64,000 nt of DNA, taken from Testudinibacter aquarius. GTDB taxonomy: Bacteria; Pseudomonadota; Gammaproteobacteria; Enterobacterales; Pasteurellaceae. Position numbers and translations under genes: made by a program. The notes beneath the pieces are model-generated. The model searched no databases, was not told the DNA's origin, and saw nothing but the letters and a program-made list of their open reading frames with translations. The stretch spans positions 62,001 through 126,000 of the forward strand of contig NZ_SMCP01000002.1 of the NCBI RefSeq assembly GCF_004342725.1. The letters run 5' to 3'. The stretch's first letter is position 1. Each line of letters opens with the position of its first letter. Below are positions 18,114-27,922 of this stretch, in pieces.

Positions 18114-18872
18114 ATGATTCCGGCAGAAAGACAAAAACGCATTCTGATGTTGCTGAGCGAACACGATCTGATCAGCATCGCCGAATTGGTTGAGATTATG
18201 CAGGTGTCGCATATGACGGTGCGGCGCGATATTCAAAAACTGGAAGAACAAGGCAAAGTGGTGTCGGTGTCCGGCGGCGTGCAATTACTGCAACGCCTGT
18301 TCAGCGAGCCGACGCATGATGATAAATCCCTGCTGTTTCAAAGCCAAAAGCAAGCTATCGGCGTAGCTGCGGCTCGGTTGATCACCGACAGTAAAACGGT
18401 TTATTTAGATGCCGGCACCACTACGTTGGAAATCGCACACCATATTGCCAAACGCAGTGATTTATTAGTGATCACCAATGATTTCGTGATCGCCAATTTC
18501 TTGATTAAAGAGGGCAACGGTGAATTGATCCACACCGGTGGTCATGTCTGCAAAGATAACTACTCTTCCGTCGGCGAACTGTCGGCACAATTTTTACGCA
18601 ACATTTCGATTGATGTCGCCTTTGTTTCCACCTCTTCCTGGAACCTGAAAGGCTTAACCACCCCGGACGAGAAAAAACTGGCAGTGAAACGCGCGATTGT
18701 CGAATCGAGCAAAAAAAATGTGCTGGTCACCGATTCGTCAAAATACGGCAAAGTCGCCACCTTCTGGATTTACGGTTTAGACGTATTTGACACCATTGTG
18801 ACCGATAAAGATTTGCTGGAAAGCGTGCAGAAAAATATTCAAAATCTGAATATTGAATTGATGTTGGCATAA
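18114..18872 (+). CDS. DeoR-family transcriptional regulator of the tetronate operon
   Basis: The 252-residue protein has the DeoR wHTH at the N-terminus (RQKRILMLLSEHDLISIAEL, then MTVRRDIQKLEEQGKVVSVSGGV) and a sugar-phosphate-sensing domain (VYLDAGTTTLEIA, SVGELSAQFL). Such proteins are usually repressors released by a phosphorylated intermediate. The position divergent to ltnD-otnK-otnC-otnI-denD-permease makes that operon the likely target, with a tetronate phosphate as likely inducer. Confidence 0.85.
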   Translation: MIPAERQKRILMLLSEHDLISIAELVEIMQVSHMTVRRDIQKLEEQGKVVSVSGGVQLLQRLFSEPTHDDKSLLFQSQKQAIGVAAARLITDSKTVYLDAGTTTLEIAHHIAKRSDLLVITNDFVIANFLIKEGNGELIHTGGHVCKDNYSSVGELSAQFLRNISIDVAFVSTSSWNLKGLTTPDEKKLAVKRAIVESSKKNVLVTDSSKYGKVATFWIYGLDVFDTIVTDKDLLESVQKNIQNLNIELMLA

Positions 18873-18875
18873 GAA

Positions 18876-18905
18876 ATCGCTATCGGTTTTGCGGCCGATA
18901 GCGAT
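18876..18905. terminator. Bidirectional hairpin between the DeoR-type gene and glpX
   Basis: An 11-bp stem ATCGCTATCGG / CCGATAGCGAT with 8-nt loop lies in the short gap between the two convergent genes. A reverse USS follows. No strong U-tract is seen, so efficiency is uncertain. Confidence 0.6.
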
Positions 18906-18928
18906 GCTGACCGCACTTTATCAGGTCA

Positions 18929-19942
18929 TTAGCTACCAATCAGACGATATAACTCAGTATCTTTGCGATCCAGATAGTGGAACGATTGAATACGGCGAAT
19001 AGTGCGTGAGCGTCCGCGGATTAATAATGTTTCGGTGGTGGCGATATTGCCTTTGCGGTGAATGCCTTTCAGCAAGTCGCCGTTGGTGATGCCGGTGGCG
19101 GAAAAAATCAGGTTGTCGTCACGCACAATCTCTTCCAGTTGCAACACTTTATTGACTTCCACCCCCATTTGCTGGCAACGGGCGATCTCTTGTGCGGCAA
19201 TGGCACGATTTTCTTCACTGTCGCCTTTCACTTGATTGCGTGGCAGCAACCGCACTTGCATTTCGCCGCCTAAGGCACGGATTGCCGCTCCGGCGACCAC
19301 ACCTTCCGGCGCACCGCCGATGGCATACAGCATATCGACATTATTATCCGGCAAACAGCATAGAATCGAAGCGGCAACATCGCCATCGGGAATTGCCAAT
19401 ACTTTGACGCCCAGCTGCTGCATTTTGGCGATGATTTCTTGGTGACGGGGTTTGTCGAGGGTGATCACCGTTAATTGTGAAAGCAGTTTGCCCAGTTTTG
19501 AGGCAACGCGGCGTAGGTTTTGTTCCAGTGGCAGGTTGAGATCGATCATGCCTTTCACTTCCGGCCCGACCACCAATTTTTCCATATACATATCCGGCGC
19601 CTGCAGGAAGGTATCCGGTCCGCCGGCAGCGAGCACCGACAGCGCATTGGCTTGCCCCATCGCAGTCATGCGTGTACCTTCAATCGGGTCAACGGCAATC
19701 GTAATATTCTCACCGCTACCATTGCCGACTTTTTCGCCGATATATAACATCGGTGCTTCGTCTATTTCACCTTCGCCGATAACAATTTCGCCGTTAATAT
19801 CAATTTGATTCAGCATGATGCGCATGGCTTTGACTGCCGCTTCATCGGCGGCATCTTTGTTGCCGCGTCCTAACCAGGCAAAGCCGGCAAGGGCGGCGGC
19901 TTCAGTAACGCGGGAAAATTCGATTGCAAGGGCTCTTTTCAT
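18929..19942 (-). CDS. glpX: Class II fructose-1,6-bisphosphatase
   Basis: GlpX dephosphorylates fructose 1,6-bisphosphate in gluconeogenesis. The 337-residue protein is near-identical in motif order to E. coli GlpX: GEGEIDEAPMLYIGEKVG, the metal/substrate motif DPIEGTRMTAMGQANALSVL, IPDGDVAASI and GGAPEGV. The start MKRALAIEFSRV is chosen because it matches the family and has AGGT upstream. A start 18 bp earlier (19960) lacks a ribosome site. Confidence 0.95.
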   Translation of the reverse strand: MKRALAIEFSRVTEAAALAGFAWLGRGNKDAADEAAVKAMRIMLNQIDINGEIVIGEGEIDEAPMLYIGEKVGNGSGENITIAVDPIEGTRMTAMGQANALSVLAAGGPDTFLQAPDMYMEKLVVGPEVKGMIDLNLPLEQNLRRVASKLGKLLSQLTVITLDKPRHQEIIAKMQQLGVKVLAIPDGDVAASILCCLPDNNVDMLYAIGGAPEGVVAGAAIRALGGEMQVRLLPRNQVKGDSEENRAIAAQEIARCQQMGVEVNKVLQLEEIVRDDNLIFSATGITNGDLLKGIHRKGNIATTETLLIRGRSRTIRRIQSFHYLDRKDTELYRLIGS

Positions 19943-20162
19943 TTTGTGTGACCTATTCATTTGAGGTTGAAGGAGAATGAGTTAGCGAACGATGGATTGG
20001 CTATCCACACAAAGCCGTAGTTTAGCACAGTATTGCAACTGATGGCGCAAAGCCGTAAAAAAATTGACCGCACTTTTCAATTTCTATGTGAAATCTGCGG
20101 CTAACTAGGCTAGAATGAGGTTTATTTTCTGTAGAACTATTATTTATTGAGGATTGATGATT

Positions 20163-20402
20163 ATGTCTTTTGAGCTGCTCGAACAACTAGATGAAAAAAT
20201 TAAACAAGCCGTTGAAACCATTCAATTACAACAATTGGAAATTGAAGAGTTGAAAGGTAAACATGAACAGGTTCAAAATGAGTTGAATCATTTGCGCGGT
20301 GAGCGCGATGCGTTGGCTGGCGAAAATGATCACTTGAAAAACGAACATAACAATTGGCAAGAAAGATTGCGTTCGCTATTGGGTAAAATCGATAACGTGT
20401 AA
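20163..20402 (+). CDS. zapB: Cell division protein ZapB
   Basis: A 79-residue, almost entirely coiled-coil protein (heptads through IKQAVETIQLQQLEIEELKG to the end) with the conserved C-terminus NNWQERLRSLLGKIDNV. ZapB works with ZapA/FtsZ at the division septum. The start at 20163 (MSFELLEQL) sits 9 bp after GAGGA; ATG at 20157 is also in frame but too close. It is divergent from glpX, whereas in E. coli zapB neighbours glpFKX. Confidence 0.9.
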   Translation: MSFELLEQLDEKIKQAVETIQLQQLEIEELKGKHEQVQNELNHLRGERDALAGENDHLKNEHNNWQERLRSLLGKIDNV

Positions 20403-20424
20403 TTCTTTTTGGCTTTGTCCATTA

Positions 20425-20453
20425 AAAACCGAGTGTAAACCGCACTCGGTTTT
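20425..20453 (+). terminator. Intrinsic terminator of zapB
   Basis: An 11-bp stem AAAACCGAGTG / CACTCGGTTTT with a 7-nt loop, followed by a T-run (TTTTTTATTTT). This is a strong rho-independent terminator 22 bp after the zapB stop. Confidence 0.85.
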
Positions 20454-20649
20454 TTATTTTCCAATGTTTCTAGGATCTGTTGATCCTTGTTTATAATTTG
20501 AGCCATCGTCTCCATTACGAGCATTTATTTAATTTTATAAAATAATGTGATCTATCCCCTGCTTTTCAACTTTTCCGATTGAATCTTAACAAAGCTTGTG
20601 ACAGTCTTAAGTTATAGGCAGATTAGCTGTGCTAAGTATAAAAAAGGAT

Positions 20650-20665
20650 AATATAACGTTATATT
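20650..20665. promoter_or_regulatory. Perfect 16-bp palindrome upstream of glgB
   Basis: AATATAACGTTATATT is a perfect palindrome about 90 bp before the glgB start, followed by TTTTT. It lies in a 300-bp AT-rich leader with no gene. A TGTGA half-site of CRP type occurs upstream (CTTGTGACAGTC). It could be a regulator site or a leader hairpin of the glycogen operon. Confidence 0.4.
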
Positions 20666-20754
20666 TTTTGCTTAAATGTTAAATTCATTTGAATTTTTTT
20701 CTCAACCTTGAATATAACGGTTTGGTCAGTCAAATAATCGAAATGGAGATAGAT

Positions 20755-22959
20755 ATGAGTGTTTTGGCAAATTCAGCGACAGTGGATAGGGCAACGATAG
20801 AAGCACTATTGGGCGGCAGACATTCGGATCCGTTTGCGGTGTTAGGAATGCACGAAACCGACAACGGGGTAGAAGTGCGGGTGCTGATGCCGGATGCTTC
20901 AAAAGTTTTGATTATTGATAAAGAGAGTCAGCAAGAAGTGGCAGAAATGACTTGCTTGCATGAAGATGGTTTTTTCAGCGCCGTGATGGCAGATAAGCAT
21001 GATTTTTTTAATTATCAACTCAATGTGTTTTGGGGGCATGAAAACCAAATTTTAGAAGATCCTTACCGTTTTCGCCCGATTTTGTCGGACTTAGACAACT
21101 GGTTGTTGGCAGAAGGCACACATTATCGCCCTTATGAAAAACTGGGCGCACATTTCACCGAAATTGATGGCGTAGCAGGGGTAAATTTTGTGCTGTGGGC
21201 GCCAAATGCCAAGCGGGTCTCGGTGGTCGGGGATTTTAACTTCTGGGACGGACGCCGTCACCCGATGCGCTTCCACCCGGAAAACGGCTTGTGGGAAATT
21301 TTTATTCCCAAAGTCACCTTAGGCAGCCTGTATAAATATGAGCTGTTAGACGCCAACGACACTCTGCGCCTGAAAGCCGATCCTTATGCGTTTGCTTCGC
21401 AGTTGCGTCCGGATACGGCTTCACAAGTCAGTGCGCTGCCGGATATGGTTGAAATGACCGAGGCGCGCAAACAAGCGAACAACTTTGAGGCACCGATCTC
21501 AATTTATGAAGTCCATTTGGGCTCGTGGCGGCGTAATCTGGAAAATAATTTCTGGCTAAATTATGACGAAATCGCCGAACAACTGATTCCTTATGTCAAA
21601 GAGATGGGCTTTACACACATCGAATTGATGCCAATTAATGAATTTCCGTTTGATGGTTCGTGGGGTTATCAACCACTGGGATTATATTCACCGACCAGCC
21701 GTTTCGGCAGCCCGCAACAACTGCGCAACTTTATTCAAAAAGCGCACGATGCCGGCATTAATGTGATTCTGGACTGGGTGCCGGGTCACTTCCCGAACGA
21801 TACGCACGGCTTAGCGTATTTTGACGGCACCGCACTTTATGAGCACGCCGATCCGCGCGAAGGCTTCCATCAAGATTGGAACACCCTGATTTATAACTAT
21901 GGTCGTAATGAAGTCAAAAACTTTTTGGCAGGCAACGGACTGTATTGGCTAGAGCGCTTTGGCATCGATGCGCTACGGGTTGATGCGGTAGCGTCAATGA
22001 TCTATCGCGATTACAGCCGTAAAGAGGGGGAATGGATCCCGAATCAATACGGTGGTCGTGAAAATCTGGAAGCAATTGAATTTTTGAAGCACACCAACTA
22101 CATCATCGGCAACGAGATGGACGGCTGCATGGCGATCGCCGAAGAGTCGACAGCGTTTCCGGGTATCACCAACCCACCGGAAATGGGCGGTTTGGGCTTT
22201 CATTACAAATGGAATATGGGCTGGATGAATGACACCCTGTCATACATGAAGCTGGATCCGGTATATCGTCAACACCACCATAACCAATTGACTTTCGGTA
22301 TGCTGTACAACTACACCGAAAACTTTATTTTACCGCTCTCACACGATGAAGTGGTGCACGGCAAAGGCTCGCTGCTCGACAAAATGCCCGGTGACGCATG
22401 GCAAAAATTTGCTAACTTGCGTGCGTATTACGGCTATATGTGGGGACATCCGGGTAAGAAACTGCTGTTTATGGGTTCAGAATTTGCCCAAGGTCGTGAA
22501 TGGGATTATCAAGAAAGTTTGGACTGGTTCCTGCTGGACGACCAACACGGCGGCGGCTGGCATCGCGGCGTACAAAATCTGGTGAAAGATTTAAACCACG
22601 TTTACCAGCAAACCCCCGCGTTGCACCAATTGGATTTCGATCCGTTAGGATTCGAATGGTTAGTGGTCGATGATTATCAAAATTCGATTTTTGCTTTCGC
22701 CCGTAAAGATCGTCACGGCAATGAGGTGATTGTGGTCAGCAACTTTACCCCGGTAGCGCGTGAAAATTACCGCATCGGCGTCAATCATGTCGGTGCTTAT
22801 CAGGAAATTTTGAACACTGATTCGGAGTATTATCACGGTTCGAACGTCGGCAATGCAGAGGTTACCCTGACTGAGGAGATTGCCAGCCATAATAAATTGC
22901 AATCGCTTTCGCTGACAATTCCACCATTGGCAACAATTTATCTGCAATATCAAAAATAA
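20755..22959 (+). CDS. glgB: 1,4-alpha-glucan branching enzyme
   Basis: GlgB makes alpha-1,6 branches in glycogen. The 734-residue GH13 enzyme has an N-terminal N1/CBM48 region ([27 protein letters not shown]) and the catalytic barrel. The nucleophile lies in [10 protein letters not shown], the acid Glu in [14 protein letters not shown] and the third Asp in [13 protein letters not shown]. The ATG at 20755 has GGAGAT upstream; the longer frame from 20689 adds an unrelated leader. It is the first gene of glgBXCAP. Confidence 0.96.
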   Translation: MSVLANSATVDRATIEALLGGRHSDPFAVLGMHETDNGVEVRVLMPDASKVLIIDKESQQEVAEMTCLHEDGFFSAVMADKHDFFNYQLNVFWGHENQILEDPYRFRPILSDLDNWLLAEGTHYRPYEKLGAHFTEIDGVAGVNFVLWAPNAKRVSVVGDFNFWDGRRHPMRFHPENGLWEIFIPKVTLGSLYKYELLDANDTLRLKADPYAFASQLRPDTASQVSALPDMVEMTEARKQANNFEAPISIYEVHLGSWRRNLENNFWLNYDEIAEQLIPYVKEMGFTHIELMPINEFPFDGSWGYQPLGLYSPTSRFGSPQQLRNFIQKAHDAGINVILDWVPGHFPNDTHGLAYFDGTALYEHADPREGFHQDWNTLIYNYGRNEVKNFLAGNGLYWLERFGIDALRVDAVASMIYRDYSRKEGEWIPNQYGGRENLEAIEFLKHTNYIIGNEMDGCMAIAEESTAFPGITNPPEMGGLGFHYKWNMGWMNDTLSYMKLDPVYRQHHHNQLTFGMLYNYTENFILPLSHDEVVHGKGSLLDKMPGDAWQKFANLRAYYGYMWGHPGKKLLFMGSEFAQGREWDYQESLDWFLLDDQHGGGWHRGVQNLVKDLNHVYQQTPALHQLDFDPLGFEWLVVDDYQNSIFAFARKDRHGNEVIVVSNFTPVARENYRIGVNHVGAYQEILNTDSEYYHGSNVGNAEVTLTEEIASHNKLQSLSLTIPPLATIYLQYQK

Positions 22960-22995
22960 ACAAGCAGGCTATTCTGGAAAAAGGTTGTTGGTAAC

Positions 22996-24987
22996 ATGAT
23001 TGGTAGAGTGAGAAACGGAATGGCGCAGCCGCTGGGCGCTTCAATTCAAGTTATTGAGGGACAGTGCGGTGTGAATTTTGCGGTATTTTCCGAGCATGCT
23101 GCGATGATAGAGCTGTGCCTGTTTTCTTATCGCGGCAAAGAACATCGTTTTAAAATGATCAAAGGACAAGATCATATTTGGTCACTCTGGTTGGCTGGGG
23201 TTGAAATCGGTATTAAATATGGGTTTCGCGCTTACGGCGAAGACAAACCGCAGCAAGGCATCAGCTTTAATCCACAAAAAGTGATGTTGGATCCTTATGC
23301 CAAAGCGGTGGACAGCAAACCCTGTTATCAAACCGATAAACAACTGATGTTGTTTGATTTTGCCAATGAGTTGGATAATCATGAAGTTGCACCAAAAGCA
23401 GTCGTCATCGCCGATGATTTCGATTGGCAAGGTGACCAATCGCCTGATTACCCTTGGGCACAAACCATCATCTACGAACTGCATGTGAAAGGCTTCAGCC
23501 AACTAAACCCGAACATTCCGGAGGAATTGCGTGGCAGTTATGCCGGCTTAGCGCACCCGGCTTCAGTGAACTATCTGAAAAAACTCGGCGTGACCGCACT
23601 TGAGCTGATGCCGGTTGCATTTCATGCCGATGAACTGCATTTGCAACGTCGCGGTTTGTCCAATTATTGGGGTTACAATTTATTGGCTCCGTTTGCGGTG
23701 GACAATCGCTATTGGTCCGGGCGCAAAGGCACCACGCCGGAAAGCGAATTTAAGCAGATGGTAAAAACCCTGCATCAAGCCGGATTCGAAGTAATTTTAG
23801 ATGTCGTGTTCAACCATACCGCCGATTCTGATTGGTGGCAGCCAACACTTAGCCAGCGCGGTTTAGACAATGCCAATTACTACTGGCTGACCGAAAACGG
23901 TGAATACCATAATTGGAGCGGCTGTGGCAATGCGTTGAACCTGACCAAACCGAATACCTTGCAATGGGTGCATGATTGCCTGCGCTACTGGGTGGACACG
24001 TTTCATGTGGACGGTTTCCGTTTTGATCTGGCAACAATTATCGGACGTGAGCCGGAATTTAACCGATATGCTGCGATTTTTGAACGGATTGCCAATGACC
24101 CGGTTTTAAAAGATAAAAAATATATTGCCGAACCGTGGGATATTGGTTGGGGCGGTTACCAATTAGGCAATTTCCCCGATTATTTTGCTGAATGGAATGA
24201 TCGTTTCCGGGATGATATACGTCGCTTTTGGCTGCATAACCAAGGCAATATGGGCTTGTTTGCGCAACGCTTCAGTGCCTCGGCGGATATTTTTCAGCAC
24301 GACCAAAAACGCCCTAGTGCTTCGATCAATTACATCTGTTCCCATGATGGATTTACGCTACACGATTTGGTGAGCTATCAGCAGAAACACAACTGGGCTA
24401 ACGGCGAAGAGAATCGTGACGGACACGGTGAAAGTTATAACAATAATTTCGGTATTGAAGGTGAAACTGAGCAAGCCGATATTTTACAACAGCGCCAAGC
24501 CGCAAAACGGGCGCTGCTCGCGACCGCACTTTTAGCCAACGGTACGCCGATGTTGCTGGCAGGTGACGAGTTTGGGCATAGTCAGCAAGGCAATAACAAC
24601 GCTTATTGCCAAGATAATGAGATCACTTGGATAGATTGGAGTCAACAAGATCAACAGCTATTGGCTTACAGCCGGGCAATTATCCAAATACGCAAACAGA
24701 TTACCGCACTTTGTGGACACAATGACTGGTGGAATGACAATGATGTGCAATGGCTGAACCAAGCGGGCCAAGCGATGAGCATTGCTGATTGGGAAGATGG
24801 CAGTGGTGTCGGATTCCAGATTCAGCTTGACGACAAATGGTTATTCATCGTCAACCGCAGCGCACAGCAACAGGATTTTAATCTGCCGCAGGGAACATGG
24901 CGTCATGCTATTTCGCAGCAAACAATGACAGTAGAGGGGAATAATCTGAAGGTTAGCACTGTTGGCCTTTATATTTTATATCGGTAA
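22996..24987 (+). CDS. glgX: Glycogen debranching enzyme
   Basis: GlgX hydrolyses the alpha-1,6 links of phosphorylase-limited glycogen chains. The 663-residue GH13 protein has an N-terminal CBM48-like domain and the catalytic motifs ILDVVFNHTA, VDGFRFDLATIIG, YIAEPWDIGWGGYQ and CSHDGFTLHDL. The conserved NGEENRDGHGESYNNNFG loop is present. It lies 36 bp after glgB. Confidence 0.95.
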   Translation: MIGRVRNGMAQPLGASIQVIEGQCGVNFAVFSEHAAMIELCLFSYRGKEHRFKMIKGQDHIWSLWLAGVEIGIKYGFRAYGEDKPQQGISFNPQKVMLDPYAKAVDSKPCYQTDKQLMLFDFANELDNHEVAPKAVVIADDFDWQGDQSPDYPWAQTIIYELHVKGFSQLNPNIPEELRGSYAGLAHPASVNYLKKLGVTALELMPVAFHADELHLQRRGLSNYWGYNLLAPFAVDNRYWSGRKGTTPESEFKQMVKTLHQAGFEVILDVVFNHTADSDWWQPTLSQRGLDNANYYWLTENGEYHNWSGCGNALNLTKPNTLQWVHDCLRYWVDTFHVDGFRFDLATIIGREPEFNRYAAIFERIANDPVLKDKKYIAEPWDIGWGGYQLGNFPDYFAEWNDRFRDDIRRFWLHNQGNMGLFAQRFSASADIFQHDQKRPSASINYICSHDGFTLHDLVSYQQKHNWANGEENRDGHGESYNNNFGIEGETEQADILQQRQAAKRALLATALLANGTPMLLAGDEFGHSQQGNNNAYCQDNEITWIDWSQQDQQLLAYSRAIIQIRKQITALCGHNDWWNDNDVQWLNQAGQAMSIADWEDGSGVGFQIQLDDKWLFIVNRSAQQQDFNLPQGTWRHAISQQTMTVEGNNLKVSTVGLYILYR

Positions 24988-25050
24988 ATCAAGTCGTATT
25001 ACCAAATTGTTATGGTGTTTTATTGGATCTTAAACTAGGGGAAAACGAAT

Positions 25051-26373
25051 ATGGACGAAATTTTGAAAAACTCACCAAGCATGTTGCGTATCACGGATGA
25101 TACTTTAGTGTTGATTTTAGCCGGTGGACGAGGCTCACGTTTGTACGAACTCACAGATAAGCGTGCAAAACCAGCGGTTTATTTCGGAGGTTCTTGCCGT
25201 ATTATTGATTTCGCCCTGTCAAATTGTATCAATTCCAATTTGAATCGTATCGGGGTCGTCACCCAATATATGGCGCACTCGCTGCTACGTCACCTGCAGC
25301 ACAGTTGGTCATTCCTGCCGCGTGAACGCAATGAATTTGTCGATATGCTACCGGCACGTCAACAGTTGGATGACAGCACTTGGTATCGCGGCACTGCCGA
25401 TGCGGTGTACCAAAACTGCGATATTATGAAAAGCCATTACAAACCGAAATATGTTCTGATTCTGGCAGGGGATCATATTTATAAAATGAATTATGCCCAA
25501 ATGCTGCTAGATCATGTCTCCAGCGGTGCAAAATGTACGGTTGGCTGTATCGAGGTGGAAAAAGAGAAGGCATCTGAATTCGGTGTGATGGGTGTGAATG
25601 AGAATCTGCAAGTGACCGATTTTATCGAGAAACCGAAGAATCCACCAACGATGCAAGGCAAACCGGATACCTGCTTGGCGTCGATGGGAATTTATGTGTT
25701 TGATGCAGATTATCTGTATAGCATTTTGGATCAAGAATTTGCCAAACCTGAATCCAACCATGATTTCGGCAAAGACATTATTCCACAAGCATTAAAAGAA
25801 GGCGTTTTATATGCCCATCCGTTCAGCCGCTCTTGCATGGGGCGCAACCCACAGGGTGAAATTTATTGGCGCGATGTGGGCACCATTGATGCGTTGTGGG
25901 AAGCTAATATTGATTTAGTCACCGAACATCCACAGTTGGATATTTTCGACCAACGCTGGCCGATTCGTTCCACCCCTAAACAGACCTTCCCGTCCAAATT
26001 TTTCTACAAGCATCTGCGTAAAACCAGAGCGTTGGACAACTCCTTAGTTGGCGGCGGCTGCATTATTACTGATGCAATTATCAGTAACTCAGTGTTATTT
26101 GATCATGTCGTAGCAAAAGAGGGATCACAAGTAGAGTTCTCAGTCATTTTGCCGGAAGTCACCATCGGAAAAAATGTGGTGATCAAGCGTGCCATTATTG
26201 ATCGCCATTGTAATATTCCTGACGGTATGGAAATCGGGGTTGATTTAGAGCTTGATGCAAGACGCTTCCGTGTCAGCAAAGGCGGGGTGGTTTTGGTGAC
26301 CTCAAAAATGTTGGGCAAACTAAAACAGGAAACAGAGCAACAAGCTAAAAAAGCTTATAAAGCAGAACCATAG
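25051..26373 (+). CDS. glgC: Glucose-1-phosphate adenylyltransferase
   Basis: GlgC makes ADP-glucose from ATP and glucose 1-phosphate, the committed step of glycogen synthesis. The 440-residue protein has the nucleotidyltransferase motif AGGRGSRLYELTDKRAKPAV, the substrate motifs WYRGTADAVYQN and FIEKPK, the GRNPQGEIYWRDVGTIDALW segment, and a C-terminal left-handed beta-helix. This is the bacterial allosteric type. It lies 63 bp after glgX. Confidence 0.96.
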   Translation: MDEILKNSPSMLRITDDTLVLILAGGRGSRLYELTDKRAKPAVYFGGSCRIIDFALSNCINSNLNRIGVVTQYMAHSLLRHLQHSWSFLPRERNEFVDMLPARQQLDDSTWYRGTADAVYQNCDIMKSHYKPKYVLILAGDHIYKMNYAQMLLDHVSSGAKCTVGCIEVEKEKASEFGVMGVNENLQVTDFIEKPKNPPTMQGKPDTCLASMGIYVFDADYLYSILDQEFAKPESNHDFGKDIIPQALKEGVLYAHPFSRSCMGRNPQGEIYWRDVGTIDALWEANIDLVTEHPQLDIFDQRWPIRSTPKQTFPSKFFYKHLRKTRALDNSLVGGGCIITDAIISNSVLFDHVVAKEGSQVEFSVILPEVTIGKNVVIKRAIIDRHCNIPDGMEIGVDLELDARRFRVSKGGVVLVTSKMLGKLKQETEQQAKKAYKAEP

Positions 26374-26381
26374 TCACACAT

Positions 26382-26415
26382 CATCGTCTCCGCTTTTTCA
26401 AGTGCGGAGACGATG
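26382..26415 (+). terminator. Intra-operon hairpin between glgC and glgA
   Basis: A 12-bp stem CATCGTCTCCGC / GCGGAGACGATG with a 10-nt loop, followed by TTTTATTT, lies in the 74-bp gap between glgC and glgA. It has the form of an intrinsic terminator within the operon, so it may lower expression of glgA-glgP or protect the 3' end of the upstream message. A near-USS (AAGTGCGGA) overlaps the loop and second arm. Confidence 0.7.
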
Positions 26416-26447
26416 TTTTATTTCAGCAAAAATCAGGTGGAAATCCT

Positions 26448-27884
26448 ATGAATGTTTTACACGTTTGCTCAGAGCTGTATCCTTTATTAAAAACCGGCGG
26501 TCTGGCAGATGTCACCGGCGCGTTACCCTTTGCCCAACAACAAAACGGTGACAACGTCCGAATTTTAATCCCGGCATTTCCGGCGATCACGGCGGGTTTA
26601 CCGGAATCAGGAGTGGTCGGCACTTTTGATACCTTTGCCGGTCAAGCCACATTACGCTATGCCGAGTATCAAGGTTTGGGCGTTTATTTGATCGACGCAC
26701 CGCACTTGTATCAACGCGAAGGCAATCCTTACCACGATCAATCCTACCACGATTATGCCGACAACTATCTGCGTTTTGCCTTGCTGGCATGGTTTGGTGC
26801 CGAGCTGGGTGATAATCTGGATAGCTGGTGGAAAGCCGATGTAGTGCATGCTCACGATTGGCACGCCGGCTTGGCTTGTGCCTATTTACATGTCAAAGGC
26901 AGACCGGCAAAATCGGTATTCACCATTCATAATTTAGCCTATCAAGGACAATTTAATTATCGTCATATGACGGAGATAGCACTGCCACTGGAAATGTTTA
27001 ACGTGAACGGAGTCGAGCTAAACGGGCAAATTTCCTATTTGAAAGCCGGATTGTATTATGCGGATCATGTTACCGCCGTCAGTCCGACTTATGCTCAAGA
27101 AATCACCACGCCGGAATATGCTTACGGCTTGCAAGGGCTGCTGACCACCTTGCAGCAACAAAACAAATTGAGTGGTGTGCTAAATGGTGTGGACTACCAA
27201 ATCTGGAATCCTGAGCTGGACAGCCATTTGCCTGAGCACTACAAATTAAAAGGCATGAGCGGCAAGGCAAAATGTAAAGCCGAGCTGCAACAAGCATTCA
27301 ACTTGCCACAGGATAAAAATGCGCTGTTGTTTGTGATGGTCACTCGCTTGACTGCGCAAAAAGGCGTAGATTTGCTGTTGCAAGCACTACCGCGAATCTT
27401 AAAAGACGGGGTGCAATTTATTTTATTGGGTTCCGGCGATAAGCAGTATGAACTGGCATTCTCACAACTAGAGCTACAATATCCACAGCAAGTCAGTGTG
27501 GAAATCGGCTATAACGAAAAGCTGTCTCACTTAATTATTGCTGGCGGTGATGTCATTTTAGTACCGAGCCGTTTTGAACCTTGTGGCTTAACCCAATTAT
27601 ATGGGTTAAAATATGGCACTTTACCGTTAGTGAGATCGACCGGTGGATTAGCCGATACCGTGGTTGATTGCAGCAAAGAAAATCTAAAAACCCGGCAGGC
27701 AACCGGTTTTGTTTTTAATGATGCAAATGTCGAGCAACTGGTGACTGCGTTTGAACAGGCACAAGCGCTATGGCACGCCAAACCACAATGGTATAAAGTT
27801 CGTATCAATGCCATGGAGGCCGATTTCAGCTGGCATTTAGCTGCTGAAAAATATTCAGTTATCTATCAGAATTTGTTTAACTGA
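26448..27884 (+). CDS. glgA: Glycogen synthase (ADP-glucose)
   Basis: GlgA adds glucose from ADP-glucose to glycogen. The 478-residue GT5 enzyme has the N-terminal ADP-glucose motif KTGGLADVTGALP (residues about 15-27), AHDWHAGLACAYL, the TVSPTYAQEI-like segment and the C-terminal catalytic motif SRFEPCGLTQLYGLKYG. It starts 33 bp after the hairpin that follows glgC. Confidence 0.96.
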   Translation: MNVLHVCSELYPLLKTGGLADVTGALPFAQQQNGDNVRILIPAFPAITAGLPESGVVGTFDTFAGQATLRYAEYQGLGVYLIDAPHLYQREGNPYHDQSYHDYADNYLRFALLAWFGAELGDNLDSWWKADVVHAHDWHAGLACAYLHVKGRPAKSVFTIHNLAYQGQFNYRHMTEIALPLEMFNVNGVELNGQISYLKAGLYYADHVTAVSPTYAQEITTPEYAYGLQGLLTTLQQQNKLSGVLNGVDYQIWNPELDSHLPEHYKLKGMSGKAKCKAELQQAFNLPQDKNALLFVMVTRLTAQKGVDLLLQALPRILKDGVQFILLGSGDKQYELAFSQLELQYPQQVSVEIGYNEKLSHLIIAGGDVILVPSRFEPCGLTQLYGLKYGTLPLVRSTGGLADTVVDCSKENLKTRQATGFVFNDANVEQLVTAFEQAQALWHAKPQWYKVRINAMEADFSWHLAAEKYSVIYQNLFN

Positions 27885-27922
27885 CACGATTTATTCAATT
27901 TTAATGAAGGATATTTGACCTA

